From: Petunia secreta
Lineage: Eukaryota; Streptophyta; Magnoliopsida; Solanales; Solanaceae
NCBI GenBank assembly: GCA_029990175.1
Contig: JARKIP010000005.1
Coordinates: forward strand, 56,533,001 to 56,597,000
Direction: 5' to 3'
DNA length: 64,000 nt
The translations under genes were made by a program, and so were the position numbers. This document shows positions 55,770 to 64,000 of this stretch, piece by piece; the first letter of the stretch is position 1; the number at the start of each line of letters is the position of its first letter. Below the pieces are notes generated by a model. The model saw only the letters and a program-made list of their open reading frames with translations, was not told where the DNA came from and did not search any database.

Positions 55770-57620
55770 TAACTTTCTCTAACTCTTTTGCAGTACTAAA
55801 AGTCTCATTTGGACTACTACAATATATATCACACGAATCATCTTGTGACGGGGTAACAAACAGAAATTTGAAAATTTATAGCCCACATCACATTTTTGCC
55901 TCTTCCTGCCACCTTCATCAGAATATATTGGCTGACTTATAAAATTATCCACTGCATCTAAATGCATATGATCATGATCAGAAGATTCAATATCTATTAA
56001 CTACAAAATTCGAAAAAACAATGACAACACATAAAAGAAAACAATGAAACAATAATAAAAAGACCATATACAAACATACGTCTTTGCCACTTAGAATTTC
56101 AACATCTGCTGGTTGGGAAAAGATAGCAATAATCTGAGAAGCAGTTTCTACGACAACTTCACCACCTTCTCCATGATAGCCTTGTATACCAACAACAATG
56201 TCTGGTGCGGCCAATTCTGCAACTCCCACATTACTTGCATTAATTACAATCTACACCAGAATCCCTTTTGTATACACCACCTTGAAAATCTTTGATAAAC
56301 ATAGCAACATGCTCCAAGACCAATTCGACCTTGAAATCGAGACACTAAAGAAGAATAAACTGAACTCATAAATTAATATTCAACAGACACACTCAGAAAA
56401 TTGATATTATGAACAAAATAGAAAACATATATTACCGTTACACGTGTCACCAAAGTAGAGAAATCATCATCTAAACGCTATTCAAATTATGAATTACGCG
56501 CTGCACAAGATTTACACATAATTAATAAAAGCTGATTGGACTTTAATAAAAAAAATACAAGCAACTCTTACTTACATCAACCACCAAATTCACTATACCC
56601 AAAATAAAAGTTGCACAACTAGCAGCACCAACTTCACATGGAAACTGCAACTGAAATGGCAGATATTTTCTCTCTTCATCAGTAGCAACAAGTGGCTCCA
56701 TCTTAAACGAATCAAACACCTAATACCATAATACATAAAAATAAAAATAAAAAAATAGATATATATCAAAAATAAAAAAAATCAAAATAAACACATGAAG
56801 TAGGAAATTACAGAAAATGCATGGAACTATTTCTCAACAAGAGTTGAGAACCGGGGTTGCCTCAAATTACACCAAGAAAGCATCCGTGGAAATGTCAGAG
56901 GCTTAGCTTCTGCATATGCTCGAAATCCATGGAACACTTCCAAAGTCCACACATTAAACGCGAAGGGAAAACCGACTAAGCAATATCATTTCTGATTTTT
57001 TTGAGGCTCCGACTTAATTTGTTGAAGGCAATTTCTAAGAAAACCAACCAACCACTTGAAATCTAAAGTAGCCCAAGGGTAACTGTAACGAAGCTCATCA
57101 TCATCGATCACTTTCATCAAGTGACTACACGCCTCACAATCCTCAGACCGATCCAATAAAACTCTCTCAATAATGTAAACTTCAGCAAGCTTATCGGCAT
57201 CACCATCATTGTCCCAACAAGGCTGCACACGACTATATGGATCGGTGCTAAGAAATCTCTTCAGATTAGACAATTTAATTGTGTGATAGCTTGGGAAATA
57301 ACGATTTAAAAGACGCTTTGACCCAGAAGATACAACACTAAAATTCCCCGAACAAACACCTATACCCATAATCAAGCTAAACCCTCCAAATCAAATACAC
57401 ATTGATGCCCACACACACTAAACCTAATAACTATATCATCACCATATAATTCTGTGAAAACATCATGCAATGCATGATAGTCCAAGAAAAATTCACATCA
57501 CCCAACTCCATATATTTGGCGAAACTCCACCTTTCAACAGCATCAACTGCCGCTCTATCAAAAATTCACCAACCAAATTATTATACTTCACATCACCACC
57601 CCAAAAACCTTTGGTATCAA
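55770..57620 (-). pseudogene. second DUF1985 unit, 3' truncated
   Basis: The frame 56,986-57,375 (SGSKRLLNRYFPSYHTIKL, then KLAEVYIIERVLLDR and YPWATLDFKWLVGFLRN) is the DUF1985 core. The conserved ending follows near 56,930-56,990 as VGFPFAFNVWTLEVF. Upstream near 57,600-57,650 a phrase FFKFEHWFDTKGFWGGD may be its N-terminus. Linker-like acidic pieces follow at 55,987-56,229. No Ulp1 protease follows. It is a different copy from 47,893-48,870, with low similarity, so either MULE-2 carried two genes or two elements are fused. Confidence 0.55.
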
Positions 57621-57839
57621 ACCAATGCTCAAACTTAAAAAATTGATCTCCTTCCTATGGAAATAAAAAATAAAAAAATACATATTCAACAAACAAAATT
57701 ATAAAAATACTATGATAACAAAACAACAAGTAAAGACAATGGAACATACATTACGACGTGTCATCATGAACTCACGATTAATATACAGAAAAATTTTTGT
57801 GCCATCACCATAACTTCATCAAGCCAAAAATAAAGACAA

Positions 57840-58300
57840 ATAAAACACACTACAGAAAAAGTCTCTACAACTATTGCCAATATCCAACACTTTAAACTCT
57901 AGTGGAAGGGACAACTTGTACAAATAGTCTCTGCAAGTATTGGCAATTTCCAAGATATTTACCACTACTGCAATGACAGACTTGCAGAGAAAGTCTCTGC
58001 AACTCTTAGCAATAGCCAAGACTTTAAGTTCTGGTGCATTGAAAATCTCGGAAAGTATTGGCAATTGCCAAGACTTTTACCTCTACTGCAGTGAACAATT
58101 TGCAGACAAAGTCTCTACAACTCTTGGCAAATGCCTAGACTTTAAGTTTTGGTGGAAGCAACAACTTACATGGAACATCTCTGTAAGTATTAGCAATAGC
58201 CAGCACTTTAAATGTTATGCAATAACCAACTTGTAGAGAAAGCCTGCAACTCTTGGCCATAGCTAAGAATTTAAGCTATATGCAATGAGCAACAGGAATA
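57840..58300. repeat. palindromic-unit array, right side, collinear with MULE-1
   Basis: Seven units in the same order and with the same unit-specific differences as 32,880-33,400 of MULE-1, for example CAACTTGTACAAATAGTCTC followed by AACTTGCAGAGAAAGTCTC, then CTACTGCAGTGAACAA. This collinearity means descent from one array rather than independent expansion. Confidence 0.85.
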
Positions 58301-59720
58301 TCTAATAGATATAGCCGATAAAAATCTTCAAATCACCGTAATCAAGCAAACACAAGTAAAAAAAATCTATAAGAACCTCAAATTTAATTCCACAATCGTC
58401 CATCCAAATGAAAAACTAACAAATAAATATATAAACAATATGTATAAAAAAAATTACTGGGAAAAATAAATACACATGAATAATTACGCAAAATAAAAAT
58501 TACATTTTAAAGAAAAAAATAGAACAAACATAAGATAAAAATACGAAAAAAGAGAGAATAACAAACCTTAAATCTCTAACACACAAAGAAGGAACAAGGA
58601 AAGGAACAGGAAAAGAGAGAAAGAAACAGGTTCAACGTGAATTAGGTTTAGTCAGAGACAAAATAATTCTTTCATAGACTGACGCAATTTGCTAAGATCG
58701 GGTCTTAACAAGGGCACCCGGTGAAATTTTTTGTTATCTTTATCAAGTCTGAAAGCCCGCTGGTCGAATATTTGTTTGTCTCATCTCTTGCCCATTCCAA
58801 CAAATGGAGATCTTAATATATCGATCTTCTTTTATTTTTTTGTCAATCACATTCTGTGTTCTACATTTCTAACTCATCCTTGCATCTATTTTAGTAGAAA
58901 CCATTTATTTAAATTAAATATATAGAGTTGTTAACTCTAAATATTATGAATGTTTAGTTATTTTGAGGATTTTCATTATATTTATGAATTTTGAACCTTA
59001 TTTAAATTATGTGTGCAAATCTAGTTCCTTACAAATCAGTTTGAATATGGCTCGAGTCCAAAATTCCTTTTCTATGATACAAAATTAGGATTTTAAAAAA
59101 CTCAAAAAAAGAAAATTAAAACCTGACTTATAAAGCGATACAAGTATAATGTTCCATCTCATGATGTAAAATTTCTACTTTAATATCGACATTAAACAAA
59201 AGTATCATTTATTGAATGCCTTTCGATTCGACAAATCTAGGACGATCAAAATCATGCCTATCTTTTGTTAAAATATTTGAAATAAACTGACCTTGCAATT
59301 AAAAAATTAATTTCTTATAAAAATTTTAATTTTAGACAAAAGATATAAGTTACAAATTTATAAAGAACATTATAATTTTCTAAAAGTTATTTTGAAGGAA
59401 AATAAACATATATTTTGTTAGAAAAGTAAATGGCTCTTAGCAATTTTTTCTGTGAAACTGTATTTATGAATTTGCAAAAGGGATGTATAAACTTTCTTTA
59501 AAAAATAACAGAACTTTTTACTTAGAATATCTTAAAATGGAGAAATATGCATGCATATTATTTACATAATTGGTTCTTTATTTTTAAATTAGGTGGCGAC
59601 TTCAAAATTCCAAAAGAGCAACCACAAAAGTAGATTATCCTATTTTTACTTTGATAAATTTAGAGTTCAACAAGTACGAAAGAGGCACTAGTAAAGAATA
59701 AAGGACAAAGTAACTCTCAA
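58301..59720. other. AT-rich sequence, MULE-2 right edge and beyond
   Basis: 58,301-58,660 still resembles the right part of MULE-1 (ATCAAGCAAACACAAG, AAGAGAGAAAGAAACAGGTTCA). Beyond that I see no gene. A TAGGTGGCGACTTC phrase at 59,591-59,604 resembles the LTR-border phrase seen near 1,505 on the other strand, without further support. Confidence 0.4.
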
Positions 59721-60240
59721 TTGAATTATGTTCGGTCAAACTCATTGAATGGCAATGAAATGAGCTTTGAGATATTTGCACTATATAGTAAAAAGTCGTC
59801 GCTTATTATTGACGGACATGGTGATGCAAACTGTATCACTGGTTCAACTGATTCAAAATTCACTAGTCGATATATTTTAACATTTGGTGGAGGCGTGGTG
59901 TCATGGAAATCGTCCAAACAAGCATATTTGCTCACTCTACAATGAAAGTGAGTCTATAGCTTTAGATAAAGCCAGTGAAGAAATTGAATGGATCCGGAAT
60001 TTTTTGAAAGATATTATATTTTGGCTCAAATTGTTGACACTGATTTGCATATATTGTGATAGTCAAGCGGCAACGAGACGGTGTCAAAGTGTTATGCATA
60101 ACAAGGAAAGTCATCTCATAGACGAAGACATAAAGCCATTAGGAAACTACTCTCTAAGGGAATTATCACCATTGACTTCGTAAGGTCAAGTGATAATGTG
60201 TCGCATCCGTTTACAAAAGGCCAAACTGGAGTGGTAATGA
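59721..60240 (+). pseudogene. Ty1/copia RNase H remnant
   Basis: Plus-strand pieces match copia RNase H: SKFTSRYILTFGGGVVSWKS (usually STSGYVFTLGGGAISWKS), then after a shift SIALDKASEEIEWIRNFLKD, IYCDSQAATRRCQSV and NKESHLIDEDIKP (usually KSRHIRRRHNTI). A trailing SSDNVSHPFTKGQ is the usual end of pol. Only the 3' end of pol survives. Confidence 0.7.
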
Positions 60241-60842
60241 AGCAATCATCGAGGGGAATAAAACTATAGCCAAGGACAAGTATCGTGGCGGTAACTCTAC
60301 CAAGAAGCTTAGAGATCCCATAATCTAGGTTCAACGAGCTCAAACAATGTTGCAAATGACGATTCAACATTGTCGAATTAAAATATTGGTTCATTCTCGT
60401 TACGAAACAACGTTTAATACCAAGGATAAAGCGTTTAGGTTTAATTATTTTTAAGTTTGATGTGGGATTATCAAATAGTGCAGATCTATCGAATTACACA
60501 TTATGGATCACCTATGTAAGTGTGAAGTGAAAGACACTTCAAGGTTTATCATGTAAGACGAATTTTTCTATGCACTATGAAAACAGACGGTGTTCATGGC
60601 CTAAACAAACACAACAATAAGAATCAAAGATGGTTAAGGGTTAATTATGTGACAGACGTGGACTAGGTGTCACCAAAGCTCGACGATTCAAAGATATCAA
60701 ATCTACTTATTGACCGAATATATGAGATAAAATGTTCATTACGAAGAGTTAAAAAGGAAACATACTTATCCCCATACAAATAATCATTTCTTGCGAATCA
60801 CACATAATTTTTCATGCATCTTCCATAGGCATTCTTCATTTA

Positions 60843-60850
60843 TGTGGGGG
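60843..60850 (+). other. copia polypurine tract
   Basis: TGTGGGGGATTG precedes the LTR start TGTTGGAATTTGG at 60,853, the typical copia arrangement. Confidence 0.65.
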
Positions 60851-60852
60851 AT

Positions 60853-62000
60853 TGTTGGAATTTGGAAGTGGAAGGTTGAGTGTTGTATAAGAAAAATGGA
60901 GAGAAAGTAAAAAGTCACCTAAAGGAATTCCCACATAGCAGGAAAAGACTTTTGTTGGGTTTAAATAGAGAAGCACTTCTACTAGCTATTAAAGGGGTTG
61001 AGATCAACAAGGGAAGTCTCGTGTCGCTCGCTCGCTCGCTCAGCTCTTCTATGGATTCGAATTCAGATTCGGTCAATCAATGTGATTGATTGATTATCTT
61101 TTTGGACCGATTAGTTTTTTTCCAACCTCAAACCTTTGGCTATAGATATCTGTCCATTTCTGCAGATTTTCATTATGAGAGTTCTGAATTGTATCCTCTC
61201 TTTTCTGCGTTGTTTCATAAAAGCAAAAGTTTGTATATTGTGATTTGTATTCATCCTAAGTTCGCTAGCACACCAGTTTTTGAGGTACTGCTATATTGAT
61301 GGCGGTAATTCATTATATCTAGGGTCAAAATAATTCGTAACCTCAGATACTTGAGGAAATCAAGTACCTAAAGGATATATCGTTAAGTCAGTGGCCTCAA
61401 ATTTTTTCATCATTCTTCTTTCTTTATTTCTGTATTTTTGTTTAGATTACTTATTTCGGTTAAAGATTTCTAGCAGTAATTTTTTTTAGAGCCGTAAGAA
61501 CTTGTTAAGCAGAAAATCGTGCTTTGTCACTGAGATCAAGATAATTCATATTGAAACAGTACTTCTTCTTTCTCTATGTTATCTGTAGAGTACATACAGT
61601 ATTAAAATGTTCATTAACATCTTGATCAACAATTCCTTTGCTTTTTCATTTTTGTTTAGTTTGGTCAATTATTCATTGGACAAAGACCAAGTATATCGGC
61701 AAATAATGCAGAAATACCAGAATGTAGAAAGATTTCATTACTGAAATTCTGTTATGCAATGATTACAAGTAGTCTGTTGAAAAGTTCAATTATGTCCGCC
61801 TTCGCTTGCCTCATTCTTCAACCTTAATTGGAAAAATAAGGTTTTCTATAATTGACCGAGTCATATACTCCTATACTAGGTTGAACAATGCTCTACGTCC
61901 AAGTCATTCATCAAATATGCTGTGTCTAAATTATGACAAGCAGATATTAGTACATGATTAATAGACTGAGAAACTGAGAATGTTACGATAAATTGGAACT
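60853..62000 (+). mobile_element. copia 3' LTR (right border not fixed)
   Basis: Starts TGTTGGAATT after the polypurine tract. A small (TCGC)n run is at 61,023-61,041. Because the left LTR is absent, the right end cannot be placed, and 62,000 is a rough limit. Frames inside (60,880-61,299) show no domain. Confidence 0.45.
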
Positions 62001-62342
62001 GTACAGTACAGTTTATGCGCGGGTTAGTTTTAGGGGAAATTTTAACATCGTACTCTTTTAATTGTACTTACGAAAACAAACAAAACAAGCTTAAATTAAA
62101 AGAAATATTGGAAGTGTAATCATCCAACAACCCATTCAAGACCAACACTGCCAAAATCATTGTTCCCATTGAGTCAAAATTTAAAGAGTAATAGTTTTTG
62201 GCGGTAGCAATCTTTGTATACGTTTAATTAGGGCTAGCCTTTTGGAATTCCACCAGAAAGAACTAAAACTGGTTAAAAACGCGCCATTCAAAGACTGCAA
62301 TATCTGTTTAGGCCAATATAAAACTTTTACAGTTGAAATTTA

Positions 62343-62395
62343 TTGACTTTCACATCTAATAGTTGACCATCTCTTTCCCACAAAGACTATAAATA
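62343..62395 (+). promoter_or_regulatory. dioxygenase promoter: two W-boxes and TATA box
   Basis: TTGACT (62,343-62,348) and TTGACC (62,363-62,368) are WRKY-binding W-box cores 20 bp apart. TATAAATA (62,388-62,395) lies 20 bp further and 149 bp before the ATG, giving a leader of about 120 nt. W-boxes occur by chance, but two so near a TATA box upstream of a defence-coumarin gene are plausible targets. Confidence 0.55.
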
Positions 62396-62543
62396 AACTC
62401 ATGAACATAAATTTTTAAATCAGGACAAGCTTCTAGATATCATATATCATCACCTTCCTGCCTTCCTCCCATTTATTCATCAAGTTTTTCTTTCTTGTCT
62501 TCTTTTAATTTTAATTTTTTTTCCCTTTATATAACTTCAAACA

Positions 62544-64000
62544 ATGGTTGCACACTTGTCCAAAATTCTTTCTAACTCCGAAAATGTCTTCGATTTTGTT
62601 GTCAAGGAAGGACACGGAGTTAAGGGTCTCTGTGATATGGGTATTCAAGCACTTCCTAACCAATATATTCAACCACTTGAGGAAAGAATCACCAGTAGCA
62701 CTATAATTCAAGATGATTCTATCCCAATAATCGACGCATCCAATTGGGATGACCCAACGGTGGCTGATTCAATTTGCAAAGCAGCACAAAACTGGGGCTT
62801 CTTTCAAGTTATCAATCATGGAATTCCTATTGGAATTCTTGATAATATAAAAGAGACGAGTTATCGGTTTTTTAATTTACCAGCTGAGGAAAAAAAGAAG
62901 TATTCGAAAGAGAATTCAATTTCCAGTAACGTTAAGTATGGAACAAGCTTTACTCCTGAAGCTGAGAAAACTTTGGGATGGAGAGATTACCTTTCTCTGG
63001 TACATGTTTCTGATGATGAAGCTGCTTTATTTTGGCCACCTTCATGCAGGTAGACTTTCTTTTTATTATTCTCTCCTTTTCAATTTATTTGACGTATTGA
63101 CTAACACACAAGTTAAAGAAATAGGTGATAACTTTTTAAATATGTGGTCTTAAAGGATCCGTATCATTTTTATTGCTTTAATATTTTAAAACTTACTATA
63201 AACTTAAACATAAAATAATATTTGTGTAAAAACTTTTCATTAAGAGAAAACAGAGAAGTAATATTTTATTATTTCTAAATATACATGTGTCATTATTTTT
63301 TAAATCGACCCACAAAGAGATTAGTTTAAAATAAATTAGAACAAATGTAATATTTACTACTTTTGGAAAAAAGAAGTGTCTTTAGCATTTTTCTAGATAG
63401 ATTCAAATTTTGAAATCGTGAGTATAAAGTATGACTGAACTCATTATATTATAAAAAGGAATGTCAATTTAATACTGTATACGATATACATATCTTTAAA
63501 TCTTTAACTTTTAGTTACATGTAAGTGTAGCCAAGTACTGACGTACCTACTGCTAACAATATATACTATCCTTTTTGCATTATGCACTGCTCTTTATCAT
63601 TTACTGGTGTAACAAGACATCCTTCTGAGTACTTACAATGATTTTTACTCCTATTTGACAATAGGGAAGATGCTCTGGGATACTTGAAGAAATGTGATAT
63701 TGTTATAAGGAATATTTTGAAAGTGCTCATGAGAGGATTGAATGTAAAAGCAATTGATGGAGAGAAAGAGGATCTTTTAATGGGTGCAAAGAGAGTAGGC
63801 TTTAACTATTACCCAAAATGTCCTAACCCCGAGCTTTCAGTAGGGGTAGGACGACACTCTGACATCTCAACAATCACCATTCTCCTTCAAGATAATATCG
63901 GTGGGCTCTATGTGAAAAAACTCAACACTAATGTTTGGATTCATGTCCCTCCCATCAATGGGGCTTTGGTAATCAACATCGGAGATGCACTTCAGATAAT
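62544..64000 (+). CDS. feruloyl-CoA 6'-hydroxylase-like 2-oxoglutarate/Fe(II) dioxygenase, partial (window end)
   Basis: Exon 1 62,544-63,049, intron 63,050-63,664 (GT...AG, phase 2, 615 bp), exon 2 from 63,665, still open at 64,000: about 280 of an expected 360 residues. The start ACAATGG has good context. The N-terminal non-heme dioxygenase domain has [31 protein letters not shown] and [12 protein letters not shown]. Exon 2 has [20 protein letters not shown] with the iron-binding His and Asp, then [13 protein letters not shown]. The second His and the Arg that holds 2-oxoglutarate lie beyond the window. The closest family known to me is F6'H, which ortho-hydroxylates feruloyl-CoA to give scopoletin, an antimicrobial coumarin and iron chelator. 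The protein acts in the cytosol. Substrate is inferred from resemblance, and a related dioxygenase is possible. Confidence 0.85.

Larger units (their letters stand above)
34127..58700. mobile_element. MULE-2, large Ulp1/DUF1985-carrying Mutator-like element (split by two retroelements)
   Basis: The left terminus TTGCAGAAATATG (34,127-34,139) resumes after the gypsy insertion at 42,440 (TCACGGGACAAG...) and then follows MULE-1 through CCATTAGTTTAATGAAA and ATACCCCTA to the GATTTCTTC leader. Contents: palindrome arrays, a plus-strand MuDR-type transposase pseudogene, a minus-strand Ulp1/DUF1985 pseudogene, an L1 LINE, a second DUF1985 block and a right array collinear with that of MULE-1. The right terminal inverted repeat is not found, so the right border (near 58,660-58,700, where similarity to MULE-1 ends) is approximate. 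Part of the right side may be a second element. Confidence 0.6.

Noticed and set aside
59591..59604. TAGGTGGCGACTTC as a primer-binding site
   Set aside because: Only a phrase-level resemblance, with no LTR on either side.
1..64000. tRNA, rRNA or conserved non-coding RNA genes
   Set aside because: None could be recognised by eye. Primer-binding sites match tRNA 3' ends only over 12-18 bases.

Overview
This is a stretch of a flowering-plant nuclear genome, most likely a nightshade relative (Solanaceae). That placement is inferred from the style of the repeats and from the one host gene, not from a search. About 62 kb is a nest of decayed transposable elements. The only gene that looks functional lies at the right edge: exon 1 and part of exon 2 of a 2-oxoglutarate/Fe(II) dioxygenase of the feruloyl-CoA 6'-hydroxylase (scopoletin biosynthesis) type, with its intron, TATA box and two W-box motifs.

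Left part (1-31,700). A Ulp1-protease/DUF1985 pseudogene on the minus strand (1,914-5,710) is of the kind carried by Mutator-like elements (MULEs). It is cut off from minus-strand material of similar character at 28,830-31,101 (a charged linker and a FAR1-type gene fragment) by nested retroelements. The nest reads as follows. Tat-type gypsy element A (LTR at 5,711, internal parts at 6,189-8,695 and 15,190-18,565, second LTR from 18,566) was split by a related Tat element B (8,696-15,189). A CRM-like gypsy element (18,898-26,345, target duplication ATATA) sits in the right LTR of A. A 5'-truncated RTE-type LINE (26,405-about 28,650) follows. Both Tat elements keep gag and protease on the minus strand plus a long unrelated reading unit on the plus strand, and have lost most of the polymerase.

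Middle part (32,190-58,700). A small non-autonomous MULE (MULE-1, 32,191-34,098) with long terminal inverted repeats lies 28 bp from a large related element (MULE-2, from 34,127). MULE-2 was split inside its left terminal repeat by a gypsy element with very unequal LTRs (34,140-42,439), and internally by a nearly full-length L1 LINE (49,850-55,029, 16-bp target duplication). MULE-2 holds a plus-strand MuDR-type transposase pseudogene facing a minus-strand Ulp1/DUF1985 pseudogene, and a second DUF1985 copy further right.

The least explained signal is that each Ulp1/DUF1985 unit is filled, in its introns and flanks, with its own palindromic repeat. In MULE-1 and MULE-2 it is a unit of about 66 bp centred on CTTGGCAATWGCCAAG. 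In the left unit it is ATGTGTACACAT. MULE-1 is little more than terminal repeats plus these arrays, so the arrays behave like part of the transposon rather than random satellite DNA.

Right part (58,700-64,000). AT-rich DNA, a Ty1/copia RNase H remnant with polypurine tract and start of an LTR, then the dioxygenase promoter and gene, cut by the window end.
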